DNA from: a virus
DNA: 56,015 nt
Reading direction: 5' to 3' (one strand)
Virus record (IMG/VR): IMGVR_UViG_3300046006_001695
Location: 1 to 56,015 of that record
Shown here: piece after piece, positions 26,101-33,104 of the stretch
Numbering within the stretch: the first letter of the stretch is position 1
Layout of the letters: each line of letters opens with the position of its first letter
Position numbers and translations under genes: made by a program
The notes under the pieces: model-generated
Told to the model about the DNA's origin: nothing
Database searches by the model: none
What the model saw: the letters and a program-made list of their open reading frames with translations, nothing else

Positions 26101-26371
26101 CACGCATATCCGAGTCGTGTTTCTTTTTAGCAATAGTCAACTGCGTGCGGATTACTTCTATTTCTTGCTTTTTAAGTGCAGTATTTGTCTTTGCATGCGC
26201 AATATCTTGCACCATAGACGCAATACTAGCAACTACTGTATTTGCGTGTTTAGATAAGATTTGTGTCAATCTATTTTGCGATGCCATAGCACTTCTAGTA
26301 GCAATACTAGCGTTATGATATTCTTTTGCTAAATCTTCTGCTTCTCTTTCTAGTCGGTTTGTTGGCGCCAT
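23105..26371 (-). CDS. Tail tape measure protein
   Basis: A 1088-aa protein with a long coiled-coil N-terminus (about 1-200, Lys/Arg/Gln-rich helices), a middle with FGVSAEMIERAQAAYQNEF, and a strongly hydrophobic Gly/Ala-rich region (about 490-620) that fits membrane-penetrating segments. The C-terminal half is built of repeats: three 34-residue units (KAQELKAGG, LLSMAQNKFG, FGGKAGG) and two 56-residue units (PLLKKIPLVGGALAS, GKLMGSALGKIGG). It sets tail length and leaves the tail at DNA entry. Length and repeats are typical. It sits between gp26-like genes and the baseplate genes. Confidence 0.9.
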   Translation of the reverse strand: MAPTNRLEREAEDLAKEYHNASIATRSAMASQNRLTQILSKHANTVVASIASMVQDIAHAKTNTALKKQEIEVIRTQLTIAKKKHDSDMRALQDNARQRDEYRSLTAKGRTAAGRSLAEEIEYQRLRAIRGTLRDNLNKASEAERKSSNSVNALEQSTRLKTSELKNIKLTAFATTVNSANTEMQKLVGAINKTQEQFGIAAGQAANLKVDNIVSSFNSYVESAKSLFSGKPEFGVSAEMIERAQAAYQNEFGGILTTDAAKDLAMQARTMGVTTEQLTKARRVFTAQSLGNVAEAKKSQDKFIAEFAKKGLTSKDAMQAISQYSELLARNGTRFAQSFTRAAADAKKIGIDLNKVSQFGDSLINNFEGFLEGTAALGAMGFNLDSNRLAQISETGSDADLYNELKSQLANTGKDITKLRRSERLELESMFGMTISDMQKMAGETPDGDTKSPEELQAEGNGFLNRMAVGIDLLTKLAGIAANAILATIAFNTGITAFATSGMAAPIMAAAAGIATIAAAIALFKFGSKNVEEGKRKIAAGEEGGVGQLIKGRTQQGAGIGAGGGASLAGIGAGLLLMGSGVGIPAGLAVIGASMAAGGLVGGTAGGILGAGEGAIEAAATKGDDVISQPGYGKRSLVTPSGVIALNNKDNIIAYADDLAGTTKLPYGSIAKKAGEKYEQLDVFKKQVNDVFSGLVAPNGGFGKVSKFINTDLNKPIGGAVAKAQELKAGGTGGLLSMAQGKLSGLFGGKAGESVAKAQELKAGGTSGLLSMAQNKFGGMFGGKAGGAIAKAQELKAGGTSGLLSMAQNKFGDMFGGKAGGAMSSISNLFTGGGSTTSNLMGMATKIPGLGGLLGKATGLLGGGGLKGVAGSLLGKVGLGSLGGSLLGGPMGLAGSLAAPLLKKIPLVGGALASIAGGPGKLMGSALGKIGGFLGSKKGKGVVSSIAGGPMGLAAPLLKKIPLVGGALASIAGGPGKLMGSALGKIGGLFGKKKAPAVSAMSAMMPDMGNMMSMLPFLSGTQSTAAQGTSQPQAPISVDTAGIEKQLNNFINALQGIQIHMDGAKVGKALVNSNDAASSLGVFREQSR
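23401..23690 (-). repeat. Tape measure 168-bp repeats (two copies)
   Basis: The segment beginning CCCAATGCACTACCCAT occurs at 23421 and again at 23589, 168 bases (56 codons) apart, with the surrounding 100 bases nearly identical. Confidence 0.8.
23930..24225 (-). repeat. Tape measure 102-bp repeats (three copies)
   Basis: CGCCATGGAAAGTAA recurs at 23951, 24053 and 24155, each 102 bases (34 codons) apart. The repeats keep frame, so copy-number change would alter tail length in 34-residue steps. Confidence 0.85.
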
Positions 26372-26375
26372 TTAC

Positions 26376-26747
26376 TTACTCAACCAAAGCGTGATACGTT
26401 GCAATAAACAACGTGGTAACATTTCCACTGGGAACCGTGACAAGCGGTGATCCTGAAACTGCCATTCCTTTGTATGATCTGGTTCGTTCTAATCGTGCCA
26501 ATGGCGCACCCGATACTGACATTCCCTTAAAGATAAGGTCACCGACTAATGTTGCTAATGGAGAACCCGATACCGACATCCCCGCATATAGTTTATTGCC
26601 TACTACGGTATATAACGGCGTACCAGAAACAGCCATGCCTTTGAAAGCCCGTCGATCCCCTACTAAGGTAATCAACGGACTTCCCGACACGGACATTCCT
26701 TTATAAGCTCTATCATTTTCTGCTAAAAGATGTCGAAGTAATATCAT
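26376..26747 (-). CDS. Small protein of five 19-20-residue repeats
   Basis: The 123-aa protein is almost wholly made of a repeat of the form (Y/F)KGM(S/A)VSG(S/T/A)PL followed by a short TLVGD-type turn. Copies start near residues 15, 35, 54, 73 and 92, with spacing of 20, 19, 19 and 19. Short unrelated ends flank them (MILLRHLLAEND and a hydrophobic IATYHALVE). I do not recognise the family. Regular beta-strand-turn repeats suggest a beta-solenoid or a stacked fibre. It lies between the gp26-like pair and the tape measure, so a tail-tip or assembly role is likely. Confidence 0.75.
   Translation of the reverse strand: MILLRHLLAENDRAYKGMSVSGSPLITLVGDRRAFKGMAVSGTPLYTVVGNKLYAGMSVSGSPLATLVGDLIFKGMSVSGAPLARLERTRSYKGMAVSGSPLVTVPSGNVTTLFIATYHALVE
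26433..26708 (-). repeat. 57-60-bp coding repeats
   Basis: Five in-frame repeats encoding the KGM-VSG-PL unit. DNA copies are diverged at third positions, so selection acts on the protein. Confidence 0.75.
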
Positions 26748-26950
26748 TGTTTACTCGCCTTTTTCAATTGTTTACTTTCTTCTTCCTTCAATTTTCCAAA
26801 TTCTTTGATATAGAAGTTTCGTAAATAGACGGGCATTTGGTATAAATCCATTACACTAAATGCTCCTTTTGAATAATGCGCAATAGTCATTATAGTTCGT
26901 AACAGATCAACCTTATACTCGGGCGTCAGGCCAAAAGAAGTTGACGCCAA
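26744..26950 (-). CDS. Small tail/baseplate assembly protein with TTG start
   Basis: A 68-aa helical protein (SFGLTPEYKVDLLRTIM, MDLYQMPVYLRNFYI, then a Lys/Glu-rich coiled tail). The only start that gives the full frame is TTG at 26950, with GAGG seven bases upstream. It overlaps the gp26-like gene by 38 bases in another frame, as tail assembly partners often do. The repeat protein start overlaps its stop in turn. The family is uncertain; it resembles small proteins found beside gp26-like genes in T4-like phages. Confidence 0.65.
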   Translation of the reverse strand: MASTSFGLTPEYKVDLLRTIMTIAHYSKGAFSVMDLYQMPVYLRNFYIKEFGKLKEEESKQLKKASKQ

Positions 26951-27686
26951 TCGGCAACCTCACGGTCTGTGCTGTACCGCACGTACAATCCACGGAGACA
27001 TTGAAATTAATATCAGGTACTTTGGTACGATACTGTTCACGAAGATATCTGGCATCTTTAACTAATAAACTATCTACAAATGCCCAAATCTTTCCTTTTG
27101 TCGTATCACCATTTACTGATTTAATCATTGCTTTTAATCGGGAGGTACTGTCCGATTCAACATCAGAACTGATTTTTTTCAATGCTTTTAATTCTTTATC
27201 AATTGCCAATTCGTCGCCGCGAGTTAACAACTTCAATGTAATTTCTGCTTTAGACAATGGAAGTACTAACGTAAATTCACTGGGTTCTGAAGATTCTGGT
27301 GCATTTTCTGTTTCAAGATCCGATAAGTTTACTACTTGTTCTACTACGGTTCCACACGACGGACATTCTAATGATACATCATAATCTTTGCCATACCCCA
27401 AAATTCTTGCGGCAATCATTACTGCATTTAAATCACCCAAGTACAAATCTGCCGCTTTCACCCCCTTTGTGGCAATTAAAGCGTCAATCAATCGATCTAA
27501 TACAACACCCTTTTGAATTAAATTCTGTGAAGTTAGAATATCTTCGTGCTTCGCAGTCATGTAGCGTAATTCAATTTGTCCACTTCGCAATGGACTATCT
27601 TCTGGATAAAACACGCCCTTCGATGGAAGGTCGATTGTTTCTGTTGGGAAAGCGTCAACTATTTCTGTAACTGTTTGTTCTACCAT
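26913..27686 (-). CDS. T4 gp26-like baseplate hub protein with CxxC pairs
   Basis: A 257-aa protein. Its N-terminus TIDLPSKGVFYPEDSPLRSG followed by IELRYMTAKHEDIL and a KGVVLDRLIDALI helix is the recognisable head of T4-type baseplate hub assembly proteins. Two cysteine pairs, LECPSCG near 125 and DCTCG near 238, probably bind zinc. It would help assemble the central baseplate on which the tape measure starts. It opens a transcription unit: a GATATTTATG box lies 28 bases upstream and the helicase gene ends just before it. Confidence 0.75.
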   Translation of the reverse strand: MVEQTVTEIVDAFPTETIDLPSKGVFYPEDSPLRSGQIELRYMTAKHEDILTSQNLIQKGVVLDRLIDALIATKGVKAADLYLGDLNAVMIAARILGYGKDYDVSLECPSCGTVVEQVVNLSDLETENAPESSEPSEFTLVLPLSKAEITLKLLTRGDELAIDKELKALKKISSDVESDSTSRLKAMIKSVNGDTTKGKIWAFVDSLLVKDARYLREQYRTKVPDINFNVSVDCTCGTAQTVRLPIGVNFFWPDARV

Positions 27687-27713
27687 AAAACCTCTCGGAT
27701 AAAAGTATACTTA

Positions 27714-27723
27714 CATAAATATC
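27714..27723 (-). promoter_or_regulatory. Candidate late promoter box before the gp26-like gene
   Basis: GATATTTATG on the minus strand, 28 bases upstream of the start codon. No TTGACA lies at -35. It matches boxes at 51129, 52908, 53536 and 37858. Confidence 0.45.
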
Positions 27724-27724
27724 A

Positions 27725-29605
27725 CTAGTCTAATGTTTCTGTCTCAAACTGTTGTCGATATTCAATATTAATTCGTTTTACGAACTCTTTAAACATGGAT
27801 TTACTGCGTTCTGGAGTAACTAATGCTCCATCGACAATCATATCTGCCGTTGCTTGCTTTTCTTTCAAGGTATCCCGCATGTTTTCATCGACGGTGCCTT
27901 CACACATCATATAATACACTTGGACTTGACCTTTTTGGCCGATACGATGGGTACGATCTTCTGCTTGTTCGTGTTCCGCAGGCAACCAGCCCATGTCGAT
28001 AAACACCACCGTATCAATTGCTTTTTGTAATCCGTCAATCCCCATCCCCGCAGCACGTAAACTAAACAATCCTACCTTTGCTTCCCCAGAGATTAGTTTA
28101 TCAATCGATACCTGCCGCACATTTCTGTTCATTTCACCGGTTAATAATGCTGCTTTATCTCCGTAGTGTTCGGTTAACAGTTTTAACGGTTTAATATAGC
28201 AACTGAAGACTAGTATGGACCTATCGTTGTCGATAAATTCATCAATCATTTCAATTAATCGTGGTAATTTCTTTTCAATTAAGAATCCCTGCAATTTTGG
28301 CATATGTTGAATCGACGGGCGTCCATCCATCTTCCATTTCCCAAACATTTCTTTCAACAGTTTGTTATATTCACCCTTTTCATCTTTGGTAAGTTCGACA
28401 TACAAATCATTCCGTTGTTTATTCGGTAATTCTTTAAGTACTTGGTCTTTTTTCCGTCGAATAACGAGGTCTTTTGTGCGGTCATGTAAATCTTGCAGAT
28501 TCATCGGTGCCGCACCTTTCCATCCGCCATATCGCTGCGTAAAATGGAAGAAGTTATTGAATCGTTCTTTATCTAAGAAATTCAATAACGCGAACGCTTC
28601 AATCGGACGGGACATCACAGGAGTTCCCGTCAAAAATATTGTATATTTTGTTTTAATACCCGGAAACTTTCGTCGTTCTTTCCATGACCCTAAGATAGAT
28701 TTTGCCCGAATGGTTTGTCGGTTCTTTAAATAGGTTGCTTCATCACAGACTAACAAATCAAAGTTTTGGTCACGTAACCAATGATTGTTTTTGGCAACTG
28801 CATCATAATGCGTAATATGAAATTGGTGGTCAAGGTGCCCATCATAGGTTTTACTATCCCAGATCGTTGCATCCTTTCCCGTGAACTTTTTGACCTCGCG
28901 TTGCCAGTTCACGACCACGCTAAGGGGACATACAATAAGGGTCTTCAAGTTATGTAGTTGGGCATAAGCAATGGCCTGTACGGTCTTGCCAAGACCAGGA
29001 GCGTCTGCAATTAGACACCTTCCACCTGCTCTATCGACAAACTGCACGCCGACTTTTTGATAGCCATATAAATTTAATTTTAATCCTGGGACCGTGAATG
29101 TGGTATCTTCTTGTTCACGGATTTCGTCTAAATCTTCTCGTCGTTCTTGTAATTTTCCTAATAGTTTTTCCGCAGAACTTGACAGAATTGCATTAGGAAA
29201 TGTTTTCATCATCTTGGGCAATTGTACCGAGGGAAATTCCCATCGTTTATCGTCCCCATTCCATTTTCGTCCATCAATTTCGTACTTAAATTGCGCTAGT
29301 AATGTTTTATCATACGGCATGACAACGTAGGCCGTTTTAGCATCCTTTAAATGAATGTTAATTGGGCCTGTTTGCGCTTCTTGTGTTGTTTGTGGTACGT
29401 GGGACAGTTTAGTACGGGGCAATGATAAGTCACTTATGTCCTCATCCAATAATGCCCGTCTAGATGCTTCTACCCAAACCGCCGGTAATCCTGGCGTGGA
29501 GGTGATCCATTGTAAATATTGCGGGGCAGAGCGTCTTACATTCCCTAACGTCTGCCCCGTATATTTACCCCACGTAAAAATTACTTCGTCTAACGACGGA
29601 TGCAT
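27725..29605 (-). CDS. SNF2-family helicase with HARP-like domain
   Basis: A 626-aa ATPase. Residues 1-50 (FTWGKYTGQTLGNVRRSAPQYLQW) are a small GKYxG-type domain. Residues 80-140 look like a HARP domain (FKYEIDGRKWNGDDKRWEFP), as in SMARCAL1 annealing helicases. Walker A DAPGLGKT (201-208), motif II DEAT (288-291), FLTGTP and the C-terminal QAEDRTHRIGQ complete the SNF2 engine. It may rewind or remodel branched DNA, a role comparable to T4 UvsW. It is coupled to the upstream 79-aa gene by TAATG. Confidence 0.9.
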   Translation of the reverse strand: MHPSLDEVIFTWGKYTGQTLGNVRRSAPQYLQWITSTPGLPAVWVEASRRALLDEDISDLSLPRTKLSHVPQTTQEAQTGPINIHLKDAKTAYVVMPYDKTLLAQFKYEIDGRKWNGDDKRWEFPSVQLPKMMKTFPNAILSSSAEKLLGKLQERREDLDEIREQEDTTFTVPGLKLNLYGYQKVGVQFVDRAGGRCLIADAPGLGKTVQAIAYAQLHNLKTLIVCPLSVVVNWQREVKKFTGKDATIWDSKTYDGHLDHQFHITHYDAVAKNNHWLRDQNFDLLVCDEATYLKNRQTIRAKSILGSWKERRKFPGIKTKYTIFLTGTPVMSRPIEAFALLNFLDKERFNNFFHFTQRYGGWKGAAPMNLQDLHDRTKDLVIRRKKDQVLKELPNKQRNDLYVELTKDEKGEYNKLLKEMFGKWKMDGRPSIQHMPKLQGFLIEKKLPRLIEMIDEFIDNDRSILVFSCYIKPLKLLTEHYGDKAALLTGEMNRNVRQVSIDKLISGEAKVGLFSLRAAGMGIDGLQKAIDTVVFIDMGWLPAEHEQAEDRTHRIGQKGQVQVYYMMCEGTVDENMRDTLKEKQATADMIVDGALVTPERSKSMFKEFVKRINIEYRQQFETETLD

Positions 29606-29844
29606 TACGCGTCAGTGGTTTCCGTAAGGTCTTCTTCGGTTTTTGGACGGACATAGACCATCCGTTCCATATCCAACTTCCATCCCGCTTCTCCACTCAG
29701 TCGGAGAATCTGCATCATTTGTGCATTCGATTCTTGAATTTGCTGGAGTAATTCACCTTGATACTTTCGCAATAGCTGATTGTTTGTTTGAATCAATTGT
29801 TGTAGTGCTAGTGGCACTTCTAATGTAACTTCTTCTTGTGTCAT
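29605..29844 (-). CDS. Small coiled-coil protein upstream of the helicase
   Basis: A 79-aa protein, mostly one amphipathic helix (LALQQLIQTNNQLLRKYQGE then LLQQIQESNAQMMQILRL) followed by GWKLDMERMVYVRPK and an acidic end. It looks like a dimerising coiled coil. It shares the TAATG junction with the helicase gene, so it may be a helicase partner. No family recognised. Confidence 0.65.
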   Translation of the reverse strand: MTQEEVTLEVPLALQQLIQTNNQLLRKYQGELLQQIQESNAQMMQILRLSGEAGWKLDMERMVYVRPKTEEDLTETTDA

Positions 29845-29845
29845 A

Positions 29846-30694
29846 TTACTTCCCCTTTTGTTGTTTTATGTCAGCAATATACTGATCCATTTTTTTAGTA
29901 TTTTCTATAAAATATTCCGGCGTTGTAAATGGTGCCGTTTGTTTATCAACGAACTCAGGAACATTTATTTTCGTTCTATGTACCGATTCTTGCTCGCCTG
30001 TTGGTTGTACATGAAATGGACACTTTCGTTCCCCATCGGGTGGGTAATTTCCTTTGATATAATTTTTCTGCCATAGATCGCCCTTGATTTCTCCAACACT
30101 TTTTTTCTTTGCAAAATTGGATCGTTCATGATTCCAATTCCAATAATCAGCCGAAAATTGTTCATCGTCGGCAAGTGTTCTATATTCAGGCTCTACATGA
30201 TCAAACACTGTAATATCGACCGGAAATACTTGGCAAATGGGTTCATCTTTTTCAATGATGACTTCTCCAGGATGGGTGAATCGCCAATTCATGGTAAACG
30301 TAAAGGGAACCCAATACGTTTCCACAATTCCAGATAACGCAACAACATTGTGTTTTGGATAGTTTGGAGCGCCCATAACATATAACGCATATGGATATTC
30401 TGTTTTAAACAAATGTCCCGTATGCCATGTAAATGTTGCTTCTCCGAACAACGAAGTAGCAGACCCTACTCCATCAAGTGTAGTTACTTTTATATCTGAC
30501 GGGAGTATTCCGCCATTCCAACTAACAACAAATTTTGATGGAGATAGTATCTCCCAACCGTACCCGTTTGCTATACTCAGTGGTAAACATCTATATGGGT
30601 TTTTTGCATTTGCCGCATCCATCCAATCTCGTTTTAGATTTGCGGGCCTGATTTTATACGGATTGCCATGAACAGGATAGACTATTAGTTTCAT
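29846..30694 (-). CDS. DUF6065-like protein
   Basis: From ATG 30694 the protein is 282 aa, beginning MKLIVYPVHGNPYKIRPANL, with WMDAANAKNPYRCLPLSIA, YGWEIL, a TWHTGHLF segment and CQVFPVDITVF. This matches my memory of DUF6065, a family of unknown function often found near 2OG-Fe(II) oxygenases in phages and bacteria. The pairing holds here: the oxygenase gene ends 7 bases upstream. The final third is Lys/Glu-rich with ERKCPFH. The open frame upstream of 30694 runs into the oxygenase gene, so I reject that extension. Confidence 0.75.
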   Translation of the reverse strand: MKLIVYPVHGNPYKIRPANLKRDWMDAANAKNPYRCLPLSIANGYGWEILSPSKFVVSWNGGILPSDIKVTTLDGVGSATSLFGEATFTWHTGHLFKTEYPYALYVMGAPNYPKHNVVALSGIVETYWVPFTFTMNWRFTHPGEVIIEKDEPICQVFPVDITVFDHVEPEYRTLADDEQFSADYWNWNHERSNFAKKKSVGEIKGDLWQKNYIKGNYPPDGERKCPFHVQPTGEQESVHRTKINVPEFVDKQTAPFTTPEYFIENTKKMDQYIADIKQQKGK

Positions 30695-30701
30695 AATACA
30701 A

Positions 30702-31235
30702 TTATTTGGGGAATGACCAGTGCATGAATAACTGACATAGATGTTGATTTTCTGCACAAACCAAATCATTACGCCAATGTGTCATTTGCGTGCCCAGCAT
30801 CATGCCGCCGTCGCCACGCTCAATATTAATGGGAACTTCGTTGCCGAGCTTATCAATACACCACAGTGGCCATTCTGTATCAAGGGTATTATCTAATGTG
30901 ATAGAAAGTGTATAGTTCAACCCGTCACGATCAGTGTGTCGATGTAAAGTACCGCCATTATAATAAATACGAGCAAACGAATTTGCTGGAGTCATTTTAA
31001 CTCCTAGTTCATGTTCCAATCGTGGAGTTAATTCACGAAGTGCCGCTTCAAATTCTGGGTGATTTCCTCCATACGAATTATCATAAAACGCGGCGTTGCC
31101 ACCTTCATATACAAGTTGTTCTGCATGTTTCATATCCAGTAGTAATTTAGTAAAATCATTACACTGCTGGTCCGATAATACATTCTTAATATATGAGTAT
31201 CCATGTTTATTAAAAAACTCTGCGGGTGTTTCCAT
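30702..31235 (-). CDS. 2OG-Fe(II) oxygenase, possible prolyl hydroxylase type
   Basis: A 177-aa double-stranded beta-helix enzyme. Iron ligands are visible: LHRHTDRDG gives H100-x-D102 and MTHWRND gives the distal H153, with FARIYYNGG before and QLFMHW at the end. The family couples decarboxylation of 2-oxoglutarate to hydroxylation of a protein or small molecule. The substrate cannot be read from sequence, but neighbours are glycosyltransferases and Pro-rich fibre genes, so a protein-hydroxylating role is plausible. It has its own promoter at 31265-31293 and a ribosome site AGGAGAAA before ATG 31235. Confidence 0.85.
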   Translation of the reverse strand: METPAEFFNKHGYSYIKNVLSDQQCNDFTKLLLDMKHAEQLVYEGGNAAFYDNSYGGNHPEFEAALRELTPRLEHELGVKMTPANSFARIYYNGGTLHRHTDRDGLNYTLSITLDNTLDTEWPLWCIDKLGNEVPINIERGDGGMMLGTQMTHWRNDLVCAENQHLCQLFMHWSFPK

Positions 31236-31264
31236 AACTAATTTCTCCTAAATGGGTGTAAATA

Positions 31265-31293
31265 AATATACTTCAATAAATTTTAATTGTCAA
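31265..31293 (-). promoter_or_regulatory. Sigma70-type promoter for the oxygenase
   Basis: TTGACA (31293-31288), a 17-base spacer and TATATT (31270-31265). The -35 overlaps the end of the upstream glycosyltransferase gene. The -10 also reads as TATATTTATT, similar to the late-type boxes. Confidence 0.7.
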
Positions 31294-32090
31294 GTGGTAG
31301 ATTCAATATGATTGTTATAATATTCCAACACCTTATTGTGAAACCGTATATATTCGTCTGTAGTATGACTTCTGAATCTATATGCGTTGTAGTTATCGTT
31401 TGGATTGTAGTTCTCCAGATACGATATTAGCTTTCCACCATCGGTTGCATGATAAAATGTTATATTATGTGGTTCATCCCAATATGCATAGTTTAATTTA
31501 TACATCAATATATATCCCACCAGAACATCTTCATGCTTTAACCACGGAAGTTCAGTCGAGGGCGCGGCCAAGTAATCTTCTTTATGGTTAACTAATTGTT
31601 CCGTGCAATCTCTCGACATATATGTGAAATATCCCGTACAAAATGGATAGGTATATTCAATTAAATTTCTTACGCCGTCATATTGTCTTTCTTTTCTTTC
31701 TAAAGAATGCAAAAATTTATGGAGCTTATTACTATCAATATATGTGGTATTACAAATTCTTACAATATAATCAAATTCTAAATTGTTAAGACACCATTCA
31801 TATGCCAAGATTAATTTTTCTGTCCGAGGGTCGATGCCATCATGTACGACATCAGTAGTCCCGCATACTAAAATATTATTTCCGTCAATGATATTCAATG
31901 ATACATTACCTTTGGCTGGTATAGTTCCAAGCGTAGATATTTCTGATCCATCGGTATTATATCCACCGTAATAATGAATTACCGTAACATCTGGGTGTGG
32001 TATTTTTGACCATGTTGTTTTTGATAGCTCATCCACTACACTATAGGACGATTCAACTGTATTTTGTACTAGTATTACTATTTTTGTCAT
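31290..32090 (-). CDS. Putative glycosyltransferase, GT31-like
   Basis: A 266-aa protein. It opens with a Rossmann-like strand TKIVILVQNTVESSY. The middle EFDYIVRICNTTYIDSNKLHKFL resembles the (F/Y)D-x-V-R-x-N-D-T-Y region of beta-galactosyltransferase-type GT-A enzymes, followed by a GYF strand (FCTGYFTYMSRD) and WLKHEDVLVGYIL, like the E-D-V-x-x-G motif. The DxD is not canonical, so activity is uncertain. It lies directly after a GT-B gene in the sugar cluster and could add galactose or a related sugar. Confidence 0.6.
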   Translation of the reverse strand: MTKIVILVQNTVESSYSVVDELSKTTWSKIPHPDVTVIHYYGGYNTDGSEISTLGTIPAKGNVSLNIIDGNNILVCGTTDVVHDGIDPRTEKLILAYEWCLNNLEFDYIVRICNTTYIDSNKLHKFLHSLERKERQYDGVRNLIEYTYPFCTGYFTYMSRDCTEQLVNHKEDYLAAPSTELPWLKHEDVLVGYILMYKLNYAYWDEPHNITFYHATDGGKLISYLENYNPNDNYNAYRFRSHTTDEYIRFHNKVLEYYNNHIESTT

Positions 32091-32097
32091 AACATTC

Positions 32098-33093
32098 TCA
32101 TTGAAAAGTATTTACTACATGTTTTTTTACACTTACCCACCCTTCAGAATTTATAGTACTATTTCCATATGGAAGATTTATAAAGTCGGACATTTTATTA
32201 TTGACTAAATCAAAAAAATCAAACCCTATAACATCACATACATTTTTTAATACATAAAAAAACTGACTGCGTTGAAAGTTTAGTTTTGCCAAAAAATTAT
32301 TTCGTATTACAGTTGCATCCAATTTCATATCCAATAATAAGTGTATGGATTCTTGTATAGAATAGTCATTTCTATTACATACGATTGAATTGGAATTATC
32401 TAACCACAACTCTCTACCTCCCAGCGTATTAGGTAACGATAAACCATAGACCGCTTCAGTTTTAAAATGTGGATAATAATTTTCTTTTTGTGCATCAGTT
32501 TTGATTTTTACTGATACCACGGGAATGCCGCACGATAGCATTTCTCCCACAGATAAACATGATCCTTCCGATTCTGTTGTCATCAATCCACATTTTGCCA
32601 TATTATAATATTCTGTCATTTTTTCTCCCAGAACGGGATATTCTTTCAGTCTATTCATAATTAAAATATTTAATGGGGTATATGGCACTTCAAACAAATT
32701 AATTCCTTTTGCGGGTCTTCCTGGAAATATGCAATCTATTGTTTTATTTATGTTTGGACTTATGTTATATCTTTCTTCGTTAGTAAAAATGTACTCGCTT
32801 ATCGTGTGTGAGGTTACTCCTTTTTGCATACAAAGTTTTGCTATTTCTAAATTATTAGATAATACCGTGAATTTTTCTGGATTTAACCCGTGAAAGTTTT
32901 TATCTAGAAAAAAGTTTATGAGTTCGGGCATAACCCCGTGCGTTAGTATAATATGATAGTCATCAAATGTTTTTAAGAGTTCAATATTGAGTTTATCAAA
33001 TTTACCAAATCGTACACAATCAAACATAGTTAACAATTTATTGTCTTGAACTATAGATGTTGTATATTCATCTAACATAAATTTTTTTGTCAT
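32098..33093 (-). CDS. Glycosyltransferase, GT-B fold
   Basis: A 331-aa protein. The C-terminal half has YYNMAKCGLMTTESEGSCLS (about 164-183) then VGEMLSCGIPVVS (about 184-196), the donor-binding E-x7-E-type signature of GT-B enzymes (family 4-like). The N-terminal half has alternating strands and helices with ILTHGVMPELINFFL. It would use a nucleotide sugar made from host or phage pools. Its gene is in line with the giant transferase upstream and GT31-like gene downstream, implying stepwise building of one glycan. Confidence 0.75.
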   Translation of the reverse strand: MTKKFMLDEYTTSIVQDNKLLTMFDCVRFGKFDKLNIELLKTFDDYHIILTHGVMPELINFFLDKNFHGLNPEKFTVLSNNLEIAKLCMQKGVTSHTISEYIFTNEERYNISPNINKTIDCIFPGRPAKGINLFEVPYTPLNILIMNRLKEYPVLGEKMTEYYNMAKCGLMTTESEGSCLSVGEMLSCGIPVVSVKIKTDAQKENYYPHFKTEAVYGLSLPNTLGGRELWLDNSNSIVCNRNDYSIQESIHLLLDMKLDATVIRNNFLAKLNFQRSQFFYVLKNVCDVIGFDFFDLVNNKMSDFINLPYGNSTINSEGWVSVKKHVVNTFQ

Positions 33094-33104
33094 TATTTAT
33101 TTTC

